The notes below the pieces were generated by a model. That model did not search any database, had not been told where the DNA came from, and was given only the letters and a program-made list of their open reading frames with translations. Positions 43,501 to 55,200 of a stretch of 64,000 nucleotides of DNA are shown in pieces (position 1 is the stretch's first letter; each line of letters begins with the position of its first letter). This stretch comes from Petrosia ficiformis (taxonomy: Eukaryota > Porifera > Demospongiae > Haplosclerida > Petrosiidae). Position numbers and translations under genes: made by a program. Location: the NCBI GenBank assembly GCA_947044365.1, contig OX345636.1, positions 37,783,212 through 37,847,211 of the forward strand. The letters are read 5' to 3'.

Positions 43501-45663
43501 AATATAGTTAAAGGTTCAAACTAAAATGGCTGAAAATAGACTCATCAAAGTAAGCTTGTACCAACTACCAAATCATTCTTTGTTATGTGTAAGAAGATAG
43601 CAAGAGTAGTACATGTATTTACAAGTTCCTCACCCATTAATTTTGATTTAAACACCAATCATTTCTCTCTCTGTTTCTCTGTTTCTCTGTCCCTGTCTCT
43701 GTTTCTCTCTGTCTCTCTTTGTTTCTCTCTGTCTCTATCTGTCTCTCTTTGTCTCTCTTTGTCTCTCTCTGTCTCTCTTTGTCTCTCTCTGTCTCTCTTT
43801 GTATCTCTTTGTCTCTCTCTGTCTCTCTTTGTGTCTCTCTGTCTCTATCTGTCTCTCTTTGTCTCTCTTTGTCTCTCTCTGTCTCTATCTGTCTCTCTTT
43901 GCCTCTCTCTGTCTCTCTTTGTCTCTCTTTGTCTCTCTTTGTCTCTTTCTGTCTCTCTTTGTCTCTCTCTGTCTCTCTTTGTCTCTCTTTGTGTCTCTCT
44001 GTCTCTCTTTGTGTCTCTCTGTCTCTATCTGTCTCTCTTTGTCTCTCTTTGTCTCTCTCTGTCTCTATCTGTCTCTCTTTGTCTCTCTCTGTCTCTCTTT
44101 GTGTCTCTCTGTCTCTATCTGTCTCTCTTTGTCTCTCTTTGTCTCTCTCTGTCTCTATCTGTCTCTCTTTGCCTCTCTCTGTCTCTCTTTGTCTCTCTTT
44201 GTCTCTCTTTGTCTCTTTCTGTCTCTCTTTGTCTCTCTCTGTCTCTCTTTGTCTCTCTTTGTGTCTCTCTGTCTCTCTTTGTGTCTCTCTGTCTCTATCT
44301 GTCTCTCTTTGTCTCTCTTTGTCTCTCTCTGTCTCTATCTGTCTCTCTTTGTCTCTCTCTGTCTCTCTTTGTCTCTCTTTGTCTCTCTTTGTCTCTCTCT
44401 GTCTCTCTTTGTCTCTCTTTGTCTCTCTCTGTCTCTCTTTGTCTCTCTTTGTCTCTCTCTGTCTCTCTTTGTCTCTCTTTGTCTCTCTCTGATTCTCTCT
44501 GTCTCTCTTTGTGTTTTCTCTGTCTCTGTTTCTCTGTCTCTGTCTCTCTCTGTATCTCTGTCTGTCTCTGTGTCTCTCTGTTTTTCTATCTCTGTCTCTC
44601 TGTCTCTCTGTCTCTCTGTCCCTTTAGTTTCAGTCGATATTCTGGGATAGTGAACAGTCGTTATGATTACGATTTAACAGAGTCTTATTATCTTTTGTAT
44701 GGTCAGAGTAACACTCAATGTGAGTAACATTTCTATTTACATATTTGTATATGATTTGACTCACAAGTTTTCCAACACAGTTACTATACCATATTTGATA
44801 TATTAACTGTTACTTGATTATGAGCTACATGTACATGTAATCAGTATTAATACACTTCAGGATATTGAGCATAATATGTAAGACTATGTACACTAATGTA
44901 TACATGTACGAACAATTTTCAGCAAATTAATGTACATGCATGTTTCATACATGCAACAATGCACTCCTTTAATTACTACATAATTATTAATTAGTATAAA
45001 ACTGCTTGTTATTTAATGTGGTGTGTGACTGTGTGCATGTGTGTATATTTGTGTGTTTATGTGCAAGTGATTAGGGCTGGGACCAAGGTTGGAAAACTAC
45101 CTTTAAAGCCAAAAAATTAACAGAGGTTTGAACTTTGAAGGTTTACAAATGTCTCTTACCTCAATTGGCTTTAGAAAGTCTGTAAAACTTGATTATTACT
45201 TTATAATATATACATGTATTCTGGACTGTGAAATAAATAGCATGATAAATAAATTATTATAGTATGAAGCAAAAGTATATACAATGTATGCATGATGTGC
45301 TAACATTAAAGTGGGTGTAGCTTCCAAAGCAGTTTAACCTTTGTTCAAGCTCTAGTGTGTATATATGTATGTGTACACTTTCTTTGCTAACATTATTTTG
45401 TATTTTTCAGATGATCTTGATAAGGGTCTTCCTATGCATACTGTCCAACCTCGAATAACAAATTCCAAGTTCAATGCATATGATTACAATGCTAATAACA
45501 GTAATGGAAGTACAAGTGGTGAAGATAAACTAAGTGTTAGATTGATAAGAGCACATGGTATGAATTATTTATGAATGAAGAGATGGATCAACTAGTTGTT
45601 GATTGATTGATAAATGTCCATAGACGAACAACATGTACATGTACATACATGTAGCTAGTTACT

Positions 45664-45696
<33 letters not shown>

Positions 45697-45728
45697 GTGT
45701 ATGCATGTGTGTGTGTACGTGCATGTGT

Positions 45729-45764
<36 letters not shown>

Positions 45765-47667
45765 TACAGAATTGCGCTATGTTGTATATATCACCTTCAT
45801 ATGCCTATATAATTATGTACATATATATATGTATTAAATGTCCTGTAGACTTGTCATCCTTGCATTTACAGTATATATTTCTCTAGCAAGGGGTGTGAAG
45901 GCCCTATTCTCCTAAATTCCCCTGTTTAATACCTAAAGTGTTATATTGTAGGCAAAAGAGAAGTATCTATCATCAATAATGAGGGGTGTCCATAATTCAG
46001 ATTGACCTGTGGCCGATTAGAGTGCAGATAGTGCATCACATGATTGAACATTAAATCACTTGTTGCACACTTTGCTTACCTCTACTAACGAAGCAGTTCC
46101 AACAACAGTGGTAGATCATCAGATCATCAATAAATCACTTATAACACACTTTACTGTAATTATGTGTTTTCATGTGGCACTTGGGCGGTCAATAAAGGTC
46201 TTGTTTACATAACGCACTTGAATTTGGCTGGTGCATAATGTAAACTGAACCTTTATTGACCCGCCCTAGTGCTACATTAAAACACGTAATTACAGTAAAG
46301 AGTGTATTAACTAGTACTAGTAGTTAGTTATTATTATTATCATTACTTGAATTCTTCACACATATATATAGGTGCCTTGATGGTGATAGCCTGGCCTCTA
46401 CTTGCTGTAACTGCCATTTTCTTTGCTGCATGGATGAAACCTGCACTGCAAAAGGGAAAATGGTTTCAGTTTCATCGTGCCTTGATGATCATGTCTCTTG
46501 TTATTGCTATGATTGGATTCGTACTGGTGTTTGTGGCTAATAGGAACAATAGTCGACCAGGACTAATTGAATTTAAATGTGTACGTAAATAGTAATAATG
46601 TGTTCTCAGGGTGTCACAACAGGGGAGAGGGGAAAATTTTAAACATAATCCCCTTACATATATACTCTTGACTTTATTGAGTTCTATCCTTGTGTTACAT
46701 TAACACACTCAACACACGGTAAAGAATGTTCTAAATATTACTAACCTGTGATTCTGTGAACACAAGGTTAACAAACATGATTAACTGGTATTAGTCATTG
46801 TTATAATCTGATTTTACTATTTTAGACTCCTGTTTCCATGACTACAGGTTTTTGTTTGTTTTGTTTCCCGTTTTACTGATACCCATTTAATAATCTGGAA
46901 AAATTTGTTTGCTAACTAAATTGTTTTTAGATATTAGACTTTCTGAATATAGCTAGTTGCTTGATCCATGTACAAATGTTTTTCATGACTCATTTCCAGT
47001 GAAACGCATCAGGCTTAATGATTTTACTCATTACTTGATATTACTCTACAACTGTTAACAAAGCAATGGAAGAATATTCTCCACTTCCATTTTATTGCAG
47101 ATTGATTTTTCATTAGTGCCATGGTTAAGTAAGCAAGGTATAGCTCATGTCTAGCACCATTTTCACATTGTTATCGATCAGATACACAAACATTACACAT
47201 ACTATACAGTGTATGTGTAGTCTAGACTATATATTTTGTACGAAAAGAACCAGATTGTATGCATATAATATTTTCTTCCTACTACAGGATAGAATGGTAG
47301 CTCATTTGATAATTGGTATTATAGTGATGGGACTTCAGATGTTGAATGTAAGTATTTATGTATTAGACTGTCTTAACTGGTTAGGTTAGTTGGCATCATA
47401 ATAACGAAGATGACCTGATTAACTGACGATGTCTTCATGCACTATCACATATCAAGTGTTCATTTTTGTTATTTCAGGCAGTAAAAAACTAAAAATGTAA
47501 TTGATTTCTTGTGTAAGATATCTTCAGTGTACTCACAACAGTTCACAGAGTACAGCCTGTCTATTAAAACAGTCATTAATTAACACACACAGTACACAGT
47601 CCATAGCTATACTGTACGACATACATTGTACATGTATTTTTTAGTGACAGGGATTACTCTCCCTCCC

Positions 47668-47701
<34 letters not shown>

Positions 47702-48894
47702 CTCCTCCTCCTCCTCCTCCCTCCCTCACTCTCTCTCTCTCTATGATTTATCAGCCTTTGATTGCTTTATGTCGCTGTAAGCAAGAGTCAAAATAGTATG
47801 TTAATAATAATAAAGTACACTTGTATTGACAAATTAAAAACCATTCAAATACATATTTAGGCATTCTTGAGTCATCACATGTACTAAATCTAAATTGTTT
47901 TAAATTTGTCATTGTGTGTGTAAATACAAATTATCACTACAGGAAGTTATAGATATTGTTTGCTAAACAAAACAGGGCATACCAGGGATGTGGAAATAAG
48001 GAGACAACTGCTACACATGTTCATCCATTTCCAACAATCTTGTCGTACACTATACATGTACTTTATACATGTAAATGTTCAGTGTTTAGTTTACTGTACA
48101 CTATACTTTATACGTGTACACATGTATATGTTCAGTGTTTAGTTTACTGTACACTATACTTTATACATGTACATGTTCAGTGTTTAGTTTACTGTACACT
48201 ATACTTTATACATGTAAATGTTCAGTGTTTAGTTTACTGTACACTATACTTTATACATGTAACAGAGTTATAATCAGTTAATTTGTATATCTCATCCAAG
48301 TTAAGTTGTAGATATTCAGATCTGCAAAGAACATGAATTAGTCACTACATGATTAACAATAATACATCATGTACTATACATATAAATAATCTTTTTTTTT
48401 TCAGTCGCTGGATATTCAATTTAGTACATGGTTCTGGAATAGGTTTAATTACTGAATTACTAGCTTGTGAGTTTCCTCATTATTACATAAAGGTTCCATG
48501 CTGTATTTCAATCTTGTATAACACAATAATTTATTTCTTGGAAAAGAACGTTTCAGCTTAAGGGCTGAAGAAGGCCCTCATTACACATTCTTTTCAAGCA
48601 TTTTCATATTGTATTTTGTATCCTGTAATCTTAGATTTTCCAGTCAGGCAATCATAATACTTTATCAGTGTTTAGTTGACCTGAGAATATCCTTATCTCA
48701 CACTTGCACTTTCATTCCTCTAGTGGCTAATACTGGTCTCGGGCTGGCACTGTTCCAGTCATATTGTGGTGCCCTTACTGGTGTTGGTAATCACATGCTG
48801 TGGCTTTATCTTGGATGGCTGTGCTTCCTTCTTCTTGTTCAATCTATTTTGTTCACTTTAACCACAGTCAGTGCTCTGAAGAGTCATGGAGAAG

Positions 48895-48945
<51 letters not shown>

Positions 48946-51357
48946 CGTCATTTGGTACAGGAAGCCAATGAAAGTTGGCATACAGGAAGATCAATCATTT
49001 GACTTCTTAGGTACTGAAGTTCAGTGGCTTTTTATACCAATTGGCCAACTAGAGAGAGAGTTTATAAACAATTTTGATTGACTTTTAAACAGTCATTTAT
49101 TGCAAATACTTACTTCAATCAACTGTTCAATTTTTTCAGAACGTTACAACTTAGCTCCATCTCTTCTGAAGCCCTTCTTCAAAGTGGTTAATCGAAAGGA
49201 ATATATCGGGCTTAACAAATCTGGGGAAGTTGAAACAGACAATGAGAATATGGAAGAATTTGATTTCTCTCCACGGATATCAAAGGTAACATCACAATAC
49301 GTTCACAATAATAATTAATTCTCACTATTATGTGAGAAAGTATAGCAGTCACATGACTGTTTGTGTGTCTCTCTCTGTCTGTTGGTAATCATTACCCCAT
49401 TCATATAACACATATATTCCCTATAGGCATGTATCTGCACATGTGTTCATATATCTTAGCATATAAAGTATTACAACTTTTAGTTCATGAATGGAGCTAC
49501 AATTAGATAAACATGTGTATAAAATATACATAAATTGTAACATAATTATTATACATTATAACAGCTTGCTTTAACCACATTTATGTTGGTAAACAGTGGC
49601 GAAACTGTGTGTTTAGTGATGGCAGGGCCAAGAAATTAAAATTTGTAAAGCAGGAGGTGTGGGGGCGCATCCCCCCCAGAAGCTGAGAGTTTTTCAGAGT
49701 TAAAAAGACCAAACTGAGGGGATATTTTGGCTTTTGGCTTTATTTCTGTTATATTACACTGGTGGAAACAATGCTCAAAAGTGGTGTACAAACACTGATC
49801 ATGAATTGAGATGACAGAATATAAGTGTGGGTATTAAAAATAAAATAAAAAATAAAATAATAAACATTTTGTTACCCGGGCCTCAGCCCATGTGGGCCCG
49901 GGTTCAGTTATGCCACTGTTGGTAAATGGAAAAAATGGCATCACAGAACGACTAAACTTACATGTAAATCAACAACCAGCTAAAATGGAGAATAGGAAGG
50001 TGGATATAGTGTCCAATTGGAATCATAAATAATAGCCTTTTGAGTAAAAAAAAATCTACTTCAAACTCAAGAGTAGTCAAAGAGTTAACCATTCCACTGC
50101 ATGTTGACTTTCTTCATGTAGCAGACATTCATACATTCTAAGCATTATTATTGTAATGGTTGTATACTGTTTAGTTACTATAAATAGTGGATGGGTTGTG
50201 GTTTGTTACTATATAGTAGTGAAAGTTACATGCCTTTCATAACTTTTAACATTAGGATCTGAATTCAAATCAGAAAATAGTCGTAGAATATTTTGAATAA
50301 CAAATATATTGCCTTCCATTACTGGTAGTTAGTAAAAGAAATATACTTCCTTAGAATGGTTGTGTAGACACTAGACACACAGGTGAAGTACTAGTTATGA
50401 TAGTTATTTTCTCTTTGTATGAGTATATATCTGTCTCTCAGGAGAATAGTATAGAAGGGAACATTTAGCTGTATAACACCATAAGCGCATCAATGAAAAT
50501 AGGAAGGGTTGGTGTGTGCAACTCTCATGTAAATGCTTGAAAAGCAGAACAGAGCATATACTAAACTAGTTAATATTTTTTTAAATATTTGACCACACAC
50601 ACATAATACATAAGTAAAGTGAAAATGTCTTCTACAACTCCAAGAAGGTCTCCTCGATTTACAGCAGGACTTAGAGTAGCAACTTCATTTAGTATGCATT
50701 TAGAAGTCATTCTTTTTTACCTGGCATATTATCTGCTAGCCTTATATTCAGGCTCTTTAAGATGGTAAAGAAAAAGATTCTACTGTTTGCGCATGTGCTA
50801 ATTTACTTGTTAAATTCCCAGATTTCTGAACTGATCATGATACTATCTGTAATCTTTCCATTTCACTTTGCTGAAAAATAGGTATTATAATCAATACGAC
50901 TAGTTTTCATACTATCTCTGTTCTGTGCAGCATCTTGGATATCCTGATCTCATTCCAAACCAGGAGCAGATCATGGCCATGTTATTATGTACTACACACT
51001 GACACATCCTTTTAGTGACCACGTGTTATTTTACATGTTAATTAGTACATGCATACGTAAAGAGTTGAAATCAGGCTCTTTTTTCGAATAGACTGGGTAC
51101 AAGGCTAAGTACTGTATATCCATGCATTATGGGTATGGTCAATTATTCTAAAAATAGTAACTCGTTTAGGATATGCTGCTCTGTTTTAATTATTTATGTA
51201 GGTGTTGCATGTTCCCTTTTGCTGATGTGCTTATGATAACACTAATTCATTTCTATAGGATTCAAGTATTCGTACAGGTGCTCTTGGTATCTTCACTATT
51301 GTGACATTAATGGTTGTGACAATTCTAGTAGTATTAATAGGGATTGATGATTTTTGA
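37576..51357 (+). CDS. DOMON - cytochrome b561 protein, ferric-chelate-reductase-like
   Basis: Twelve exons, all phases consistent, total 1479 nt (492 residues): 37576-37677, 40526-40711, 42866-43029, 44628-44719, 45411-45557, 46372-46580, 47288-47347, 47755-47795, 48405-48466, 48724-48894, 49140-49285, 51259-51357. Exon 1 encodes a signal peptide (SNLVFAFLLAHLSLHTVQS). Exons 2-5 form a DOMON domain (GWIAVGFSRNKLM). Exons 6-10 form the b561 core, with four candidate haem-binding His in RAHGALM, FQFHRALM, VAHLIIG and NLVHGSG. Exon 12 adds a final hydrophobic helix (GALGIFTIVTLMVVTILVVL is its core). Family members move electrons across membranes, often from ascorbate to ferric iron. There is no reeler domain, unlike vertebrate FRRS1. 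An AATAAA follows at 51374. Exon 4 has an alternative in-frame acceptor 6 nt downstream. Confidence 0.92.
38353..38632. repeat. (TACTG)n pentanucleotide array in intron 1
   Basis: About 280 bp of TACTG repeats with scattered substitutions (TACTA, TGCTG). Being 5-bp periodic, it gives long meaningless frames (Leu-Tyr-Cys-Thr-Val patterns) on both strands. Confidence 0.95.
38690..38745 (+). pseudogene. Short Arg/Glu-rich transposon fragment
   Basis: GAGCTAAATGAGCTGCA and neighbours match the 27600-27640 fragment (GAGCTAAACGAGCTGCA). A minor debris copy in intron 1. Confidence 0.4.
39329..40005. repeat. 34-bp minisatellite in intron 1
   Basis: About 20 tandem copies of a 34-bp unit starting ACTTGTAATATACATGTACA and ending CCTTAAGTCT. 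Some units are 28 bp, lacking one ACATGT. Each unit contains self-complementary ACATGTACATGT and CTTAAG. Confidence 0.95.
41551..41831. mobile_element. MITE with ~55-bp inverted repeats in intron 2
   Basis: Left GGCCATCATACACCAGGCAA, right inverse AGCCATCCTACACTAGGCAA, continuing through CATTGTTGCCAGCA and GAGGCAACAGTGTTGCTG. It is non-coding and no target duplication is apparent. Confidence 0.75.
41993..42208. mobile_element. hAT-type MITE, copy 1, in intron 2
   Basis: Ends CAGAGTTTTTTATAAG and CTTATCAAAAACACTG. Flanks GTATACAT (41985-41992) and GTATACAC (42209-42216) form an 8-bp target duplication with one change, as expected for hAT elements. Homologous to 43229-43460. Confidence 0.85.
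42285..42465. repeat. Tandem duplication of ~105 bp in intron 2
   Basis: ACAGGATTAGTGGGGATGTA and ATCAAAGCCATTAT recur in the same order about 105 bp apart. Confidence 0.8.
43229..43460. mobile_element. hAT-type MITE, copy 2, in intron 3
   Basis: Ends CAGAGTTTTTGATAAG and CTTATCAAAAACACTG. Flanks GGTGGAAT (43221-43228) and GGTGGGAT (43461-43468) are an 8-bp target duplication with one change. Confidence 0.85.
43664..44620. repeat. ~950-bp pyrimidine minisatellite abutting the exon 4 acceptor
   Basis: Tandem TCTCTCTTTGTC / TCTCTCTCTGTC units with larger repeats of about 250-310 bp inside (43790-44020 resembles 44100-44330). The plus strand is almost pure pyrimidine plus single G. It runs directly into CCCTTTAG, the 3' splice site of exon 4. 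All three plus-strand frames are open across it only because the unit lacks stops. Confidence 0.95.
45665..45765. repeat. (GT)n microsatellite in intron 5
   Basis: Interrupted GT run of about 100 bp with ATGCATGT and ACGTGCAT interruptions, starting about 110 bp after the exon 5 donor. Confidence 0.95.
46149..46310. mobile_element. Foldback MITE in intron 5
   Basis: ACACTTTACTGTAATTATGT and its inverse bracket the element. Inner arms include TGGGCGGTCAATAAAGG and CCTTTATTGACCCGCCC. It ends about 60 bp before exon 6. Confidence 0.75.
47655..47738. repeat. CT/CCT microsatellite next to the exon 8 acceptor
   Basis: (CT)n and (CTC)n blocks stop 16 bp before the acceptor TTTATCAG at 47754. They serve as, or extend, the pyrimidine tract of the tiny 41-nt exon 8. 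Confidence 0.9.
48056..48262. repeat. ~45-bp tandem repeat in intron 8
   Basis: About 4.5 copies of a unit containing ATGTTCAGTGTTTAGTTTAC and TGTACACTATACTTTATAC. Confidence 0.9.
48895..48942. repeat. (GT)n microsatellite forming the exon 10 splice donor
   Basis: The exon ends GGAGAAG at 48894 and the intron begins GTGTATGTGTGTGTG, so the splice donor is the first GT of a 48-bp GT run. Confidence 0.92.
49586..49926. mobile_element. hAT-type MITE with perfect 8-bp target duplication, intron 11
   Basis: Element 49594-49918 has ends CAGTGGCGAAACTG and CAGTTATGCCACTG. Both flanks are TTGGTAAA (49586-49593, 49919-49926). The interior is G-rich and non-coding, with a GGGCCCGGGT hairpin near the right end. 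Confidence 0.9.
50625..51002 (+). other. Candidate small nested gene or alternative exons in intron 11
   Basis: An ATG at 50625 opens a 47-codon frame, MSSTTPRRSPRFTAGLRVAT then a hydrophobic stretch (VILFYLAYYLLALYS). It reaches a strong donor-like ATG|GTAAAG at 50765. A strong acceptor (TCTGTTCTGTGCAG) at 50930 precedes two possible frames, one reading HLGYPDLIPNQEQIM to a TGA at 51002. Phases across this junction do not agree for that frame. Could be chance. Confidence 0.2.
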
Positions 51358-51373
51358 TTGCTATATATCATAC

Positions 51374-51379
51374 AATAAA
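51374..51379 (+). terminator. Polyadenylation signal of the DOMON-b561 gene
   Basis: AATAAA 17 bp after the stop codon; the only canonical signal directly downstream. Confidence 0.7.
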
Positions 51380-51414
51380 AAAATTATTTTGCTGTGTGTT
51401 TGAAGATTTTTATA

Positions 51415-51953
51415 TCAAAACAAGTGTATATAGAGAAAAAAACATCCCTATATTTGCTTTGTGATGACTATGTATTAAGCATTGCTGATGGCACTAGTGT
51501 CTCTACCTTTCTGTGTACTCCTGGGGCCTGAAGACGTAAGTGTAAGCCTAATTGCAGTCTAAATACACAGATGTCTGATGAACTGACTGAGGTACTCCTT
51601 CAAGGTTCTAAATGATGACTTCCTCGTGTCTGAAACTCAACAACTTATCATACTTACTTGTTAAAGATTCTTGCATAATATCTATACTGTTTCTCTGCTA
51701 TATACAACAGTTATTAGCAGTTTTACATCCTTTCTGAATCTTCCTGGCTGGTCTGTAGCTCTGTTAGCTCAAACGCGCGTTCGTTTACGCGCCACTCCCA
51801 TTAATTGACCGAGCCCCCGGGAATGACGCAACTTCCTTAACTACGTATACAACGCATAGTCGCGCAAGTGACACAAGAATATATATATATATATATATAT
51901 ACATTAAACCCCGTGGAAAGCAATTATAGGGATGGCCCTACGGGCCACAAAAA
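51415..51953. repeat. Second copy of the 510-bp dispersed block
   Basis: Near-identical to 28165-28680 but without the surrounding Mutator-like termini. It begins about 36 bp past the polyadenylation signal of the DOMON-b561 gene. Confidence 0.88.
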
Positions 51954-52259
51954 TAATTACTAAAACCACTTTTCATAAAAAATAATGGTTGTTGATATTA
52001 ACTATTTTTATAATTATTAGGAGTAAATTTGAATACGTAATAGGAGACAATTAGGTTAGGTGCACCCTAAGAATCGATATTAGCCAAGATTCAATCATAC
52101 ATTTGTGATTTTCAGAGTTTTATTTGTCACATGAATATCCTTTAAACTATAACTAATTGGGACAAATCTGAGCCCACGTTTTGAGTTCTCTTTTGTATAT
52201 ATACGTAGACCTAGTACATGATCAGTGAGTTATTTTTAGTAACAACACACAGGCTGTAT
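51954..52259. other. Intergenic, nothing recognised
   Basis: AT-rich bridge between the dispersed block and the satellite array. Confidence 0.5.
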
Positions 52260-55200
52260 TGCCACAAACACACTAACCCTAGGCCTAACCAAGCAATGAC
52301 ACTTCAGGTTATAGTGCCATGAACACAATCAACACATTAACTCTCCCCCAGCAATGACACTTCAGGTTATAGTGCCACGAACACACTAACTCTCACACAG
52401 CAAGGACACTTAATTCAGCCATGAACACATTAACTCTCACCTAGTAATGACACTTCAGGTTATAGTGCCATGAACACATTAACTCTCTCACCTAGTAATG
52501 ACATTTCAGGTTATAGCACATTAACTCTCACCTAGTAATAACACTCTAGGTTATAGTGCCATGAACATACTAACTCTCACCAAGTAATGACACTTCAGGT
52601 TATAGTCCCATGAACACACTAACTCTCACCTAGTAATGACACTTCAGGTTATAGTGCCATGAACACATTAACTCGCACCAAATAATGACACTTCAGCCAT
52701 GAACACATTAACTCTCACCAAGTAATGACACTTCAGGTTATAGTGCCATGAACACACTAACTCTCACCTAGTAATGTCACTTCAGGTTATAGTGCCATGA
52801 ACACACTAACTCTCACCCAGTAATGACACTTCAGCCATGAACACATTAACTCTCACCTAGTAATAACACTTCAGGTTATACTGCCATGAACACACTAACT
52901 CTCACCTAGTAATGACACTTCAGGTTATAGTGCCATGAACACACTAACTCTCACCCAGTAATGACACTTCAACCATGAACACATTAACTCTCACCTAGTA
53001 ATAACACTTCAGGTTATAGTCCCATGAACACACTAACTCTCACACAGCAAGGACAATTTAGGTTATAGTCCCATGAACACACTAACTCTCACCTAGTAAT
53101 GACACTTCAGGTTATAGTGCCATGAACACATTAACTCGCACCAAATAATGACACTTCAGCCATGAACACATTAACTCTCACCAAGTAATGACACTTCAGG
53201 TTATAGTGCCATGAACACACTAACTCTCACCTAGTAATGTCACTTCAGGTTATAGTGCCATGAACACACTAACTCTCACCCAGTAATGACACTTCAGCCA
53301 TGAACACATTAACTCTCACCTAGTAATAACACTTCAGGTTATACTGCCATGAACACACTAACTCTCACCTAGTAATGACACTTCAGGTTATAGTGCCATG
53401 AACACACTAACTCTCACCCAGTAATGACACTTCAGCCATGAACACATTAACTCTCACCTAGTAATAACACTTCAGGTTATAGTGCCATGAACACACTCAC
53501 TCTCACCAAGCAATGACACTTCAGGTTATAGTGCCATGAACACACTAACTCTCACCTAGTAATGACACTTCAGGTTATAGTGCCATGAACACACTAACTC
53601 TCACCCAGTAATGACACTTCAACCATGAACACATTAACTCTCACCTAGTAATAACACTTCAGGTTATAGTCCCATGAACACACTAACTCTCACACAGCAA
53701 GGACAATTTAGGTTATAGTCCCATGAACACACTAACTCTCACCTAGTAATGACACTTCAGGTTATAGTGCCATGAACACATTAACTCGCACCAAATAATG
53801 ACACTTCAGCCATGAACACATTAACTCTCACCTAGTAATAACACTTCAGGTTATAGTGCCATGAACACATTAACTCTCACCTAGTAATAATACTTCAGGT
53901 TATAGTGCCATGAACACACTAACTCTCACCAAGTAATGACACTTCAGGTTATAGTGCCATGAACACACTAACTCTCACCCAGTAATTACACCTCAGCCAT
54001 GAACACATTAACTATCACCTAGTAATAACACTTCAGGTTATAGTGCCATGAACACACTAACTCTCATCTAGTAATAACACTTCAGGTTATAGTGTCATGA
54101 ACACACTAACTCTCACCAAGTAATGACACGTCAGGTTATATATAGCGCCATGAACACACGAACTCACCCAGTAATGACATTTCAGGTTATAGCACATTAA
54201 CTCTCACCAAGCAATGATACTTCAGGTTATAGTCCCATGAACACACTAACTCTCACCTAGTAATGACACTTCAGGTTATAGTGCCATGAACACACTAACT
54301 CTCACCAAGCAATGACACTTCAGGTTACAGTCCCATGAACACACTAACTCTCACCTAGTAATGACGCTTCAGGTTATACTACCATTAACACACTAACTCT
54401 CACCAAGTAATGACACTTCAGGCTATAGTGCCATGAACACACTAACTCTCACCCAGTAATGACACTTCAGCCATGAACACATTAACTCTCACCTAGTAAT
54501 AACATTTCAGGTTATACTGCCATGAACACACTAACTCTCACCTAGTAATGACACTTCAGGTTATAGTGCCATGAACACATTAACTCGCACCAAATAATGA
54601 CACTTCAGCCATGAACACATTAACTCTCACCTAGTAATAACACTTCAGGTTATAGTGCCATGAACACATTAACTCTCACCTAGTAATAACACTTCAGGTT
54701 ATAGTGCCATGAACACACTAACTCTCACCAAGTAATGACACTTCAGATTATAGTGCCATGAACACACTAACTCTCACCCAGTAATGACACTTCAGCCATG
54801 AACACATTAACTCTCACCTAGTAATAACACTTCAGGTTATAGTCCCATGAACACACTAACTCTCACACAGCAAGGACAATTTAGGTTATAGTCCCATGAA
54901 CACACTAACTCTCACCTAGTAATGACACTTCAGGTTATAGTGCCATGAACACATTAACTCGCACCAAGTAATGACACTTCAGCCATGAACACATTAACTC
55001 TCACCTAGTAATAACACTTTAGGTTATAGTCCCATGAACACACTAACTCGCACCAAGCAATGACACTTCAGGTTATAGTGCCATGAACACATTAACTCTC
55101 ACCTAGTAATAACACTTCAGGTTATAGTCCCATGAACAGACTAACTCTCACCAAGTAATGACATTTCAGGTTATAGTGCCATGAACACATTAACTCTCAC

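Noticed and set aside
43585..44727. Long frames (up to 380 codons) of Ser/Leu/Val/Cys repeats
   Set aside because: They are the pyrimidine minisatellite read in all three frames; real exon 4 is only the last ~90 nt.
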